Shown: piece by piece, positions 31,043 to 39,640 of the stretch | Layout: the number at the start of each line of letters is the position of its first letter | Numbering within the stretch: the stretch's first letter is position 1 | From: Ruminococcus sp. | GTDB taxonomy: Bacteria; Bacillota; Clostridia; Oscillospirales; Ruminococcaceae | Reading direction: 5' to 3' | NCBI GenBank assembly: GCA_017517145.1 | Contig: JAFXAJ010000047.1 | Location: 1-53,956 of the forward strand | DNA: 53,956 bases | Made by a program: the position numbers and the translations under genes | The notes under the pieces: model-generated | What the model was told of the DNA's origin: nothing | Database searches by the model: none | The model's input: only the letters and a program-made list of their open reading frames with translations

Positions 31043-32866
31043 CTACAAACTTTGTATAACTTCCCACAGCTCCTGTGCTGTTTCGGGGCTTATCCCTGCG
31101 ATTCGGGCAAGCTCCTCAGCTGTCGCTTTTCTCAGATTCTCCTTTGTCTTGTACTCCATGAGAATCTTTGCAGCTTTCTTTTCACCGATGCCTTTCACTG
31201 TCAGCAATTCAGAGCTGTAGGTCTTTTTCTTGTGCTTTGTGTGCATGAAGCTTACAGAAAAACGGTGCACTTCGTCCTGTATCTTTGTCACAAGATTGAA
31301 TGCCGCCTGTAGGTTATTAATCTGTATCTCCCTGCCGCCTGTGGCTATGGCACGTGTTCTGTGCTTATCATCCTTGACCATGCCGAAAAGGGGAATTTCC
31401 AATCCCAGTTCTTTCAGAAGCGGCTCAACTGCGTGAACATGACCTGTTCCGCCGTCAAGAAGTATCAAATCAGGCTTGCGTGTAAAATATTCATCGCCCT
31501 CCTGATTTACAATGTGCATCAGCCGCCTTTTAAGCACCTCACGCATACTTCCGTAATCATTCTGATACTGCTGTTCCTTTATGGTAAATTTCTTATACGC
31601 TTTTTTCTGCGGTCTGCCGCCTACAAATACTACCATGCCTGCTACCATAGATTCCGAGGACAGGTTAGATATGTCGTATGCCTCAATTACTTCAGGAGGA
31701 TTTGCCAGACCAAGACATTTTCCAAGCTGTTCAAGGGCAATAACTTCTTTTCCTGTGCGGCTGCTTTTCAGTGCGGCATATTCAGCCGAATTGCTTTTCG
31801 CCAGCTTCATAAGCTCCGAAAACTGTCCTCTCTGGGGCTGATAAAGCTTTACTGAACGGTTTGCCTGACTTTCGAGAAGCTGTCCGATAAGCTCCGCACC
31901 TTCTGGCATATACTCAACAGCTACAATACGGGGTATATCTCCCCTGCCGTGATAAAACTGCACCATGAAGTCAGAGAGAACATCTTCTTTTTCATCGCTT
32001 TTTTCAACGTCAAAAACTGCCTTGTCGTAAAGGCGGTTTTCACGGTACATTAGTACAGATATATATACTCCGCCGCTGTATTCCGCAATGCCGATGACAT
32101 CAGCCGATTCAACGCCGCTGTCAACCATTTTCTGCTTTTCCGACGCTTTTTTCACGGCGGCTATTCGGTCACGGAGTATGGCGGCTTTCTCAAATTCCAG
32201 TTCCTCGGCGGCTTTATTCATTTCCGCCTCCATTCGCTCTACGGACGCAGCACCGCCTGAACGGATAAACTGCTCTGCTTCGCTGATTATCTCTTTGTAC
32301 TCCTCAGAGGATATTTTCCCTCGGCATACGCCCATGCAGTTTTTGATATGATAATTAAGACAGGGACGCTCCTTGCGGAAATCCTGCGGAAACTTCTTTC
32401 GGCAGGTAGGCAGCCTGAACACACGGTTAGCCTCGCTGACCGCCTCTTTCGTAATGTAGGAACTGGTATATGGTCCAAGATATTTTCCCTTTTCCGCAGT
32501 ATTCTTTTCCGTTGTGATACGTGGAAATTCCTCGTCAGATATGCGTATATAGGAATATCCCTTGTCGTCCTTCAACAGTATATTATACCTCGGCTTATGC
32601 TGTTTTATAAGACTGCATTCAAGGACAAGGGCTTCAAATTCGCTGTCGGTGACAATAAAATCATAATCGTGAACCTTTGATACCATTGCAGCCACTTTCG
32701 GGGTATGGTCAGGATTCTCCCTGAAATAGCTGGTGACACGCTTTTTCAGATTTTTCGCCTTGCCGATGTAAATTATGCCGCCCTCCCTGTTTTTCATGAT
32801 GTATACGCCGGGAGAGGCTGTCAGTTTTGAGGTTTTTTCCCTCAGATACGGTAAACGTGTATTCAT
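31043..32866 (-). CDS. uvrC: Excinuclease ABC subunit C
   Basis: A 607-residue nucleotide excision repair nuclease. The N-terminal GIY-YIG domain (about 14-95; SPGVYIMKNREGGIIYIGKA) makes the 3' cut. The Cys-bearing region (about 150-185; CRKKFPQDF ... RPCLNYHIKNCMGVCRG), the UVR motif (about 205-240), the RNase H-like endonuclease (about 380-540; IEAYDISNLSSES, LILLDGGTGHV) and the helix-hairpin-helix end (VKGIGEKKAAKIL, IAGISPETAQ) follow in the normal order and length. An AGGAT site precedes ATG 32866. It lies between DUF2752 and ymdB in one minus-strand operon. Confidence 0.97.
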   Translation of the reverse strand: MNTRLPYLREKTSKLTASPGVYIMKNREGGIIYIGKAKNLKKRVTSYFRENPDHTPKVAAMVSKVHDYDFIVTDSEFEALVLECSLIKQHKPRYNILLKDDKGYSYIRISDEEFPRITTEKNTAEKGKYLGPYTSSYITKEAVSEANRVFRLPTCRKKFPQDFRKERPCLNYHIKNCMGVCRGKISSEEYKEIISEAEQFIRSGGAASVERMEAEMNKAAEELEFEKAAILRDRIAAVKKASEKQKMVDSGVESADVIGIAEYSGGVYISVLMYRENRLYDKAVFDVEKSDEKEDVLSDFMVQFYHGRGDIPRIVAVEYMPEGAELIGQLLESQANRSVKLYQPQRGQFSELMKLAKSNSAEYAALKSSRTGKEVIALEQLGKCLGLANPPEVIEAYDISNLSSESMVAGMVVFVGGRPQKKAYKKFTIKEQQYQNDYGSMREVLKRRLMHIVNQEGDEYFTRKPDLILLDGGTGHVHAVEPLLKELGLEIPLFGMVKDDKHRTRAIATGGREIQINNLQAAFNLVTKIQDEVHRFSVSFMHTKHKKKTYSSELLTVKGIGEKKAAKILMEYKTKENLRKATAEELARIAGISPETAQELWEVIQSL

Positions 32867-32875
32867 ATTTCTATC

Positions 32876-33268
32876 CTAAACAGGTGCTATTGCAGGAATA
32901 AAATTCCGCACAATAAAATATATTCCGAAAAGTATGAGTATAGTCCACCATATCCAGCCTTTTCGGGGAATAAGCTTTATTTTTCTGCCGAAAATATCAG
33001 CGATAATCTCGATATACCATGCCGCAAAAACAACCACTCCGAAAGGCAGCGTTAAATTGTTCCGCATTGCAAGGGGAAAATCCCCGTGAAGCAGCGCCTT
33101 TGCACTTCTTGTATTTCCACAGCCGGGACAGAGTATCCCAGTCAGAGCATAGAATGTACAACCTCCGAGATACCGTGAAAGACCGATTATCTGCTCGTTA
33201 AAAATATACATTAAAATAACTGCCGTGGGAGCTGCTACTGCCACGGCAATTTTCATTTTTTTATTCAT
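32876..33268 (-). CDS. DUF2752 membrane protein
   Basis: A 130-residue membrane protein with about four helices and the DUF2752 hallmark LCPGCGNTRSAKALLHGDF (C47, C50). It follows a DUF4190 gene with one base between, the usual partner arrangement in Firmicutes. Role unknown; the conserved Cys pair sits near the membrane face and could bind metal or form a disulfide. Confidence 0.88.
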   Translation of the reverse strand: MNKKMKIAVAVAAPTAVILMYIFNEQIIGLSRYLGGCTFYALTGILCPGCGNTRSAKALLHGDFPLAMRNNLTLPFGVVVFAAWYIEIIADIFGRKIKLIPRKGWIWWTILILFGIYFIVRNFIPAIAPV

Positions 33269-33269
33269 T

Positions 33270-33722
33270 TTATTTAATAATCATGTAAAATGCAGACTGT
33301 AAACTCTCTAACATATTCTGTAATTCATTTGTACCGTTAGCCATTTTTACAGCGTTGACAATCATCATGATAACACCAAGACCTGCACCGATTCCGCCGC
33401 AGATAATACCGGCACGGGCATAACCTTCACCTTCACGCTGCTGCTTATAGACAACGATACCGAAGATAATGGCGAGCGCACCGCAGATTACATTAATACA
33501 GGTGCAGCAGCAAGTACCTGCGATAGCCACAATACCAAGCACCAGTGAAGCAATTGCAAGACCATTGCCCTTAGGCTGCTGATTCATGTCGTACTGATTG
33601 TAAATCTGGTCAGGCTGAACCGAATTGTCAGACTGCAAAAAATCTGTGTTATAGTTATTTGCAGGCGGATTGTTTACAGGCTCATTGTTATAGCCGTTGT
33701 TGTTTGTGTTGAAATCATCCAT
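33270..33722 (-). CDS. DUF4190 membrane protein with Asn/Gln-rich head
   Basis: A 150-residue protein. Residues 1-55 are low-complexity, Asn/Gln/Pro-rich (NTNNNGYNNEPVNNPPANNY). A DUF4190 pair of helices follows, GNGLAIASLVLGIVAIAGTCC and ICGALAIIFGIVVY, then GYARAGIICGGIGAGLGVIM. The start is ATG 33722, with TTGGAGGA nine bases upstream. It opens the operon that includes DUF2752, uvrC and ymdB. Confidence 0.85.
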   Translation of the reverse strand: MDDFNTNNNGYNNEPVNNPPANNYNTDFLQSDNSVQPDQIYNQYDMNQQPKGNGLAIASLVLGIVAIAGTCCCTCINVICGALAIIFGIVVYKQQREGEGYARAGIICGGIGAGLGVIMMIVNAVKMANGTNELQNMLESLQSAFYMIIK

Positions 33723-33753
33723 TTTTAAATCCTCCAATAATTAAGATAATGAT

Positions 33754-33782
33754 ATTTTACCACTTTTTTCTGAAATTGTCAA
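33754..33782 (-). promoter_or_regulatory. Promoter of the DUF4190-DUF2752-uvrC-ymdB operon
   Basis: On the minus strand TTGACA (33782-33777), 17-nt spacer, TAAAAT (33759-33754) with TGG before it. It lies just past the stop of the cohesin lipoprotein, which suggests the two transcription units are separate. Confidence 0.82.
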
Positions 33783-33796
33783 TATATATCAACAAA

Positions 33797-34468
33797 TTAT
33801 TCTACTGTAATAGAACCGCCCTTCCAGTTCTCAAAAACATATTTTTCCATAGCGGCATCCTTAGCCATATTCTGGAATATATCTCCCTCGATATACATGA
33901 AATCAACGGGATATACAGTGCCGCTTTCAGCATCTTCGGGCACTTTCAGGAAAAACGACACAACATCGCCGTTATATCCGTAATCACCGTCGAATACCTC
34001 TGTAAAGAATATCGAACCAAGCTTATTTTCAACGAGATAAGCTGTCTTGTTGTCACGCCATTCCATGGCTACAGAACCTGCGTTATATTCAGAAGCATCT
34101 CCCATTTCTTTTTTGACAAATCTCTTTTCTTCATCAATCATTTCAGGAACGAGAATATCAGGATATGTTATATGATAGCCGCACATACTGTAAGCTTTTT
34201 CGGCATTTTCAATAGAGATTGTAATTTTTGCCACTTCTCCTGCCTTTGCGGTAACATTGTTAATGGAAAGACGAGGGCCGTCTGCTGCCGCTTCCACAGG
34301 CTCTGTAGATACAACAGGGGGAGCTGTGGGGGCTTCCGTAGGTGCTTCTGTAGAATAATAATATCTTATATTCGATTTTTCCTCTGTATCTTCTTTTTTA
34401 TTGCATGAAACAGCTGACACCATAACTGTCATAGCTGCCGCTGCCGCAAATATTCTGCTGAATTTCAT
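33797..34468 (-). CDS. Lipoprotein with a type III (ScaE-like) cohesin domain
   Basis: A 223-residue surface protein. The signal peptide ends with AVSC (C22), a likely lipidation site. A Thr/Pro-rich spacer (about 38-60) precedes one cohesin-like domain (about 64-223). It shows PRLSINNVTAKAGEVAKITI, MCGYHITYPDIL, GDVVSFFLKVPEDAESG, TVYPVDFMYIEGDIF, YVFENWKGGSITV. This order matches Ruminococcus flavefaciens ScaE-type cohesins, including GYHI, FxxDGxxxxFxLKVPxDAxxG and YPxDxxY. Cohesins bind dockerins of cellulosomal proteins, so this would tether one dockerin protein to the membrane. The ribosome site AGGAGAAC overlaps the stop of the clpE-like gene, so the two are co-translated. Confidence 0.82.
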   Translation of the reverse strand: MKFSRIFAAAAAMTVMVSAVSCNKKEDTEEKSNIRYYYSTEAPTEAPTAPPVVSTEPVEAAADGPRLSINNVTAKAGEVAKITISIENAEKAYSMCGYHITYPDILVPEMIDEEKRFVKKEMGDASEYNAGSVAMEWRDNKTAYLVENKLGSIFFTEVFDGDYGYNGDVVSFFLKVPEDAESGTVYPVDFMYIEGDIFQNMAKDAAMEKYVFENWKGGSITVE

Positions 34469-34470
34469 TT

Positions 34471-36765
34471 TCAGTTCTCCTTCTTTCTTCCCTCGGCACT
34501 GATAATGCCGTCTGCTGCACTTAATTCTATACAGCTTATGCTATATCCCTGATTGATGATAATATCCGCAATCTTATCTTCGATTTCCTGACGGATAACA
34601 CGGCGTATATCTCTTGCTCCGTAGGGCTTGCCGAATGATTTTTCTGCAATAAGCTCCAGAACCTCTCTGTCGTAACTGAGAGTAATATCCTTTTCGCTGA
34701 GGGGCTCTTTCATTTCATCGAGCATAAGAGCAGCAATATCTGCAAAATCTTCCTTTGTAAGCTGCTTGAACACTACTACTTCGTCAATACGGCTTATAAA
34801 TTCGGGACGGAGGAACTCACGGAGTCCCTTCATTGCCTTATCTCTGGAAATTTCGTTTTCTGTGCGGTTGAATCCTACGCCGATGCTCTTATCTGTTGAG
34901 CCTGCGTTGGATGTCATACAGATTATTGTATTTTCAAAATTAACAGTTCTGCCGTGTGCGTCGTCTATCTTACCCTCGTCAAGTATCTGCATGAGGATAT
35001 TCATTACATCAGGATGCGCCTTTTCAATCTCGTCAAAGAGAATTACCGAATAAGGCTTGCGGCGGACTTTTTCCGTCAGCTGTCCTGCCTCGTCATATCC
35101 CACATATCCGGGAGGCGAACCAATCATTCTTGCTACAGAGTGTTTCTCCATATACTCCGTCATATCAAGGCGGATAAGCGGCTCTGTGGAATCAAAAAGC
35201 TCCTCCGAAATAGCCTTTACAAGCTCTGTTTTTCCTACGCCTGTAGGACCTACAAATATAAATGACGCAGGTCTGCGGCGCTTGCTGAGCTGAACTCTTG
35301 TACGCTTTATAGCCTTTGTGAGAACGGAAACAGCTTCGTCCTGTCCTACCACACGCTTTTTAAGTGATTCCTCAAGGCGGGCAATTTTCAGGAATTCCGT
35401 TTCTGCAATCTTGCTTGCAGGGATTCCAGTCCACAGTTCAACAACCTTTGTAACGTCCGCCTCTGTCACCTGAATATTCTCAACAGCTTCAGCAAGTTCC
35501 TTTTCCCTTGCCTCTGCTTGAATAAGCTTGCCGCGCATTTCTGCAATAGCCTCGTAGTCAGGCTCGCTTTCCTCGGACATATTCTTTATCATATCCTCCA
35601 GAACTTTAATTTCCTTGGTAATTTTGGAATGTTCTGCCAGCTCAGCGGAACGTATGCTTGCATAAGCACAGCTTTCATCTACAAGGTCAATCGCCTTGTC
35701 GGGAAGGAATCTGTCAGTGATATATCTCTCGGAAAGTACAGCGCATACTCTGATAAGATACTCAGAGATATGAACTCTGTGATATGCCTCGTAATACTTC
35801 TTTATACCCGAAAGTACGCTTACTGTATCCTCAATAGTAGGCTCTGCTATTGTTACAGGCTGAAAACGTCTTTCAAGGGCGGAATCCTTTTCGATGTATT
35901 TTCTGTATTCGCCGAATGTAGTTGCACCGATGACCTGAACCTCTCCTCTTGAAAGGGCAGGTTTAAGGATATTTGCGGCATTCATAGAGCCTTCAGAATC
36001 TCCTGCTCCCACAAGATTGTGAACCTCGTCAATAAAGAGAATTATATTGCCCTCACGCTTTACCTCGTCAACAAGTCCCTTTACACGGCTTTCAAACTGT
36101 CCACGGAACTGTGTACCTGCCACGAGTGCTGTCAGGTCAAGAAGATAAACCTTCTTATCTGACAGATTAAAAGGCACATCTCCCTCGTTTATACGCTGGG
36201 CGATACCCTCTGCAATAGCTGTTTTACCTACGCCGGGCTCACCGATAAGACAAGGGTTATTCTTTGTACGTCTTGAAAGAATCTGTACAACTCTTGCAAT
36301 TTCCTTATCTCTGCCAATAATGTTGTCAAGCTGACCGTCAGCTGCCTTCTGTGAAAGGTTGGTACAGTAGCTTCCAAGGAATTTAAGTTCCTTTTTCTTC
36401 TTATCCTTCTTATCCTTTTTTTCAGAAGAACGCTTTGCTCCATGTTCGTCAGAGCTGCTTTCGCTTATGGAATCTACCTCCTGAAAGTCAGGCATACCGC
36501 CGAACATCTTCGACATAAAGTCGGGCATAATTCCTGAACCGCCCATTTCAAAAGAATCACCGTCAAGAATATTCGTCATCTGGTCTGAAATCTGCTCCAG
36601 TTCCTCGTCAGTTACGCCAAGGCGTTCCATATACTCCGAAATCTGCGGTATTCTCGACTCCTTTGCGCATACGAGACAGTATCCTTCGTTCTTCTTTTCA
36701 TTGCCCTTCATAGCTGTAATAAATACAACAGCAGGACGCTTGTTGCATTTGCTGCACATTATCAT
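34471..36765 (-). CDS. clpE: ClpE-like AAA+ unfoldase with N-terminal zinc finger
   Basis: A 764-residue Hsp100 ATPase. It lacks the double Clp N domain of ClpC. Instead it has a four-Cys zinc finger (C4, C7, C30, C33) as in ClpE, then a Lys-rich linker (about 100-128). D1 has Walker A GEPGVGKT (175-182) and [16 protein letters not shown] short middle coiled coil and D2 follow, with [23 protein letters not shown] and MTSNAG. The IGF/VGF-type ClpP loop is IGVGFN. It probably feeds ClpP and handles heat- or stress-damaged proteins. I see no CtsR-type operator nearby. It is in a long operon behind the CvpA-like gene; AGGAGG lies ten bases before ATG 36765. Confidence 0.9.
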   Translation of the reverse strand: MIMCSKCNKRPAVVFITAMKGNEKKNEGYCLVCAKESRIPQISEYMERLGVTDEELEQISDQMTNILDGDSFEMGGSGIMPDFMSKMFGGMPDFQEVDSISESSSDEHGAKRSSEKKDKKDKKKKELKFLGSYCTNLSQKAADGQLDNIIGRDKEIARVVQILSRRTKNNPCLIGEPGVGKTAIAEGIAQRINEGDVPFNLSDKKVYLLDLTALVAGTQFRGQFESRVKGLVDEVKREGNIILFIDEVHNLVGAGDSEGSMNAANILKPALSRGEVQVIGATTFGEYRKYIEKDSALERRFQPVTIAEPTIEDTVSVLSGIKKYYEAYHRVHISEYLIRVCAVLSERYITDRFLPDKAIDLVDESCAYASIRSAELAEHSKITKEIKVLEDMIKNMSEESEPDYEAIAEMRGKLIQAEAREKELAEAVENIQVTEADVTKVVELWTGIPASKIAETEFLKIARLEESLKKRVVGQDEAVSVLTKAIKRTRVQLSKRRRPASFIFVGPTGVGKTELVKAISEELFDSTEPLIRLDMTEYMEKHSVARMIGSPPGYVGYDEAGQLTEKVRRKPYSVILFDEIEKAHPDVMNILMQILDEGKIDDAHGRTVNFENTIICMTSNAGSTDKSIGVGFNRTENEISRDKAMKGLREFLRPEFISRIDEVVVFKQLTKEDFADIAALMLDEMKEPLSEKDITLSYDREVLELIAEKSFGKPYGARDIRRVIRQEIEDKIADIIINQGYSISCIELSAADGIISAEGRKKEN

Positions 36766-36809
36766 CAGTCATTTTCCTCCTGTAAATGCAATCTTATTCA
36801 AAATGGAGC

Positions 36810-37712
36810 TCAGAACTTCATTAAAAATTCGTAAAAATATCTGAACACATAAGTTTTATCAACTGCGGCATTATTGAAAAACAGCATTTCGTCATTTCCC
36901 ATAACCGCCCATAATCTGACGCAGACTGCTGCTGCAAATATAAGAGGAACTGCTGTTAAAATTCCGAAAATTCCTCCTGTTATATGAGAAGCCATGCCGA
37001 CAGGTTCTGCCTTCCTGTCGCCGTAAAAAGCGTTGAGACTTACCATAATTATAAGGAAAAGCAATGCAAACACTATGAGAAATGCCACGAGCTTTCCTAT
37101 AACCTTATATGCGGGAGATACGTACTTATCAGCTATAACTCCGGCGGCAGGGAACATATTTTCCTCGTCTGTGAGAAGCAATGGAATAAGCTCCTGCATA
37201 CTTTCAGTATCTTCCTTGATTGTCTTTGCAGCGGTAATTGCTGCATATCTGCCGATAGTTCTTGAAACTGTATCACTGATTACAATTCCGAAGCTTTCAC
37301 GAACTTTTTCTATTACAATATCTCTTTTGTCCACGTTATGACCGTTGATGTCGTTAATATAATCAGCTACATTTTCGTTGATATTTCCCTCTTTTTTGAG
37401 AGCCTTCTCAAACTTTGAAGCGTCAATTCTGATACTGTAGCCCATATCCTCAAGTTCCTCGATGTACTCTGCTACAAATGTATCAGTATCAATTTCATTT
37501 TCAATTTTTCTTGAATTACTGCTGCTTATCGGACCTTTGCAGAGATTTTCCGAAATCGTGTCGCTCATAAGCATAGCCACAACAACTGAAATCAGAGCTG
37601 CCGCAAAATAGAACACGCTTTTTTTAACGCCCGATTTGCTTCCTGCAAATATGCTTATAAGAAGAATTGCTCCTGCAATTACATCATAAAACCACCAGAA
37701 TTGTGTACCCAT
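36810..37712 (-). CDS. CvpA-like membrane protein
   Basis: A 300-residue membrane protein. The opening (YDVIAGAILLISIFAGSKSGVKKSVFYFAAALIS) resembles the colicin V production family, and two further helices lie at about 205-232 and 245-275. A soluble acidic region of about 130 residues separates them (about 70-200), which is larger than in ordinary CvpA (~165 residues in all). A TAGAGGAA site precedes the start. It is in a minus-strand string with DUF5711, truA and clpE-like genes. Function unknown. Confidence 0.7.
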   Translation of the reverse strand: MGTQFWWFYDVIAGAILLISIFAGSKSGVKKSVFYFAAALISVVVAMLMSDTISENLCKGPISSSNSRKIENEIDTDTFVAEYIEELEDMGYSIRIDASKFEKALKKEGNINENVADYINDINGHNVDKRDIVIEKVRESFGIVISDTVSRTIGRYAAITAAKTIKEDTESMQELIPLLLTDEENMFPAAGVIADKYVSPAYKVIGKLVAFLIVFALLFLIIMVSLNAFYGDRKAEPVGMASHITGGIFGILTAVPLIFAAAVCVRLWAVMGNDEMLFFNNAAVDKTYVFRYFYEFLMKF

Positions 37713-37723
37713 AGTTTTTTCCT

Positions 37724-38887
37724 CTAACTTTCGTAATTAATCCTATCTATTTTATCATAGCTTTTTAAGAAAATATATCCGTCTGTTCTTGCAAAACCTG
37801 TGTAAGAATCTCTTATCTGTGCTGTTGATCTGAGTCCGCCGTCAAAATCGTATGCCTCAACTGAATTTTCCGTCATAATAAACGCCAATCCGTCCTGCAC
37901 TGTCACATCCACCAGCGGAGTTTCAAAATTCAGTTCAATCGGCGCTTTATCATCGCTGAAAAGCACTGCCTTGTATTTTCGTGTATCTGCGCTGTTTATT
38001 ATTACCGCAGATTTTCCGTCCTCACAGTCCCCTCCTGCAAATTCGCCGTCATAGTGGTATATTGAACGTATATTTCCCGATTTATCAACATATCCGCAGG
38101 CATCAATGCCGATAACCGCAGCTCCTCCGCTGTAGCCGTTGGTCTGTATTCCAAGGGTATCAAGTCCGGGAGATTTCCATTTTTCGCTGCTTTCCGTAAA
38201 GAGCGTTTCCTGCACGGAAGTTACCAGCGAACCGTTTTCGGCGTATATGTAGCTGATTACACAGCCTTCGCTTTCATTGACAAAGCTTATGTCGTTTACT
38301 CTTTCAACGCATTGTCTTTTATATATCTCTTTGCCGTCACGGTCAAATACCAGTATTTCGCAGTCATAGTCCGCCGATGTAGTAACTACAGCCGTATATC
38401 CCTCAGGGCTCAGGCGGGCAAACATGATGCTCTCCGTAAGCTTCTTTGAATATACTATATCGCTTCTGTCCTCCACGCTGAAACGTGTTCCGCCGCTTTC
38501 ATAGATAAGAACCTTGTCTTCAACAGCGTCCATTACTGCGTTGGTATAAGCGTGCTGACGGCGTTTTATAAGTCCGCCCTCTTTGCTGTAGAGATAAATG
38601 CTTGCATCGCTGAGAACACATATACTGTTCTTTGAACAGTCAAGCTGAAAGGATTCGCTGTCGTTTATCTCAATAGGAAAATTTCCTGACGCCAGCCGTC
38701 CGTCATTGACTATAGTAGTATACTGCTTTCCCAGTCCTCTCAGCTTCGGCAGCCACATTTCATGAGTTACATAAGCTGTTCCTGCCAGTGTAAGAAGAAC
38801 TGTCACTGCAATAAAACGTATGAAATTCTTTTTTCGCTTAGCTCTTTTCTTCTGCTCAACTATGTCGTCTGTTTCGTACATTGGCAT
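37724..38887 (-). CDS. DUF5711-like membrane-anchored beta-propeller protein
   Basis: A 387-residue protein with a basic cytoplasmic head (EQKKRAKRKKNF), one membrane helix (about 23-42) and an extracytoplasmic region of repeated beta strands (ICVLSDASIYLYSKEG, KVLIYESGGTRFSVED, CEILVFDRDGKEIYK, GLAFIMTENSVEAYDFDG). This is the pattern of a propeller of six to seven blades, and it matches DUF5711 proteins of Ruminococcus and relatives. GGAGGATT lies upstream of ATG 38887. It follows truA by 18 nt. Likely a scaffold or sensor at the cell surface; no enzyme motif seen. Confidence 0.75.
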   Translation of the reverse strand: MPMYETDDIVEQKKRAKRKKNFIRFIAVTVLLTLAGTAYVTHEMWLPKLRGLGKQYTTIVNDGRLASGNFPIEINDSESFQLDCSKNSICVLSDASIYLYSKEGGLIKRRQHAYTNAVMDAVEDKVLIYESGGTRFSVEDRSDIVYSKKLTESIMFARLSPEGYTAVVTTSADYDCEILVFDRDGKEIYKRQCVERVNDISFVNESEGCVISYIYAENGSLVTSVQETLFTESSEKWKSPGLDTLGIQTNGYSGGAAVIGIDACGYVDKSGNIRSIYHYDGEFAGGDCEDGKSAVIINSADTRKYKAVLFSDDKAPIELNFETPLVDVTVQDGLAFIMTENSVEAYDFDGGLRSTAQIRDSYTGFARTDGYIFLKSYDKIDRINYES

Positions 38888-38905
38888 AGAAAAAATCCTC
38901 CATAT

Positions 38906-39640
38906 CTAATAAAACACTTTATTAAGATAAAGCCCATGGGCCATGGCTGTTCTGCCTGCCCTGAGTCTGTCTTTTGCCGCCAGAATAGCGGGTATATCAT
39001 CAGGCGAAATCCGCCCTTCACTTACATCCATAAGAGTTCCTGCAATAATCCTAATCATATTATACAGAAAACCGTCGCCTTTTACAAGTATTATCACAGA
39101 AGTTCCATTATTTTCTATTTCAAGAGAATAGATTGTTCTCACTGTTGTGGAAACAGTTGTACAGTCAGCACAAAAAGATGCAAAATCATGAGTTCCCACA
39201 AGATGCGCCGCTGCCTTTTTCGCCGCTTCTATATCGAATTTTCTGCGGTAATGATATGCAAGGTCACTGCCGAAAGGATCTTTTGATTCACTGCAATGCA
39301 TTTTGTAAATATATTCCTTGCCCTTGCAGTCAAATCTTGCATGAAAATCAAGAGGCACATCCTCACAGCTTAGAATTGATATATCATCGGGCAGTTCTCC
39401 GTTGACTCCTCTGCAAAAACCGATTGTTCTGATATTGCTTTCCGTTTTCACATTAAAACAGAATTCGTTGGCATGAACTCCCGTATCCGTTCTCGAACAG
39501 CCGATTATAGTCACAGGCTCATTGAGAACCTTTGACACTGCCTTTTCCAGCACCGACTGTACGGTAATGGCGTTATTCTGCCGCTGAAAGCCGTGATAAT
39601 TAGTCCCCCGATACGCAGTTATTACCTTCAGATTCCTCAT
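38906..39640 (-). CDS. truA: tRNA pseudouridine(38-40) synthase
   Basis: A 244-residue enzyme that makes pseudouridine at positions 38-40 of the tRNA anticodon arm. The catalytic Asp is D52 in GCSRTDTGVHA; YRGTNYHGFQRQ at the start and VKGDGFLYNMIRII near the end are family markers. I start at ATG 39640 (MRNLKVI), with ACGGAGGAG eight bases upstream. The start is 41 bases inside the 3' end of the yfhO-like gene, in another frame. In Firmicutes truA usually follows ecfT directly; here yfhO sits between. Confidence 0.95.
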   Translation of the reverse strand: MRNLKVITAYRGTNYHGFQRQNNAITVQSVLEKAVSKVLNEPVTIIGCSRTDTGVHANEFCFNVKTESNIRTIGFCRGVNGELPDDISILSCEDVPLDFHARFDCKGKEYIYKMHCSESKDPFGSDLAYHYRRKFDIEAAKKAAAHLVGTHDFASFCADCTTVSTTVRTIYSLEIENNGTSVIILVKGDGFLYNMIRIIAGTLMDVSEGRISPDDIPAILAAKDRLRAGRTAMAHGLYLNKVFY

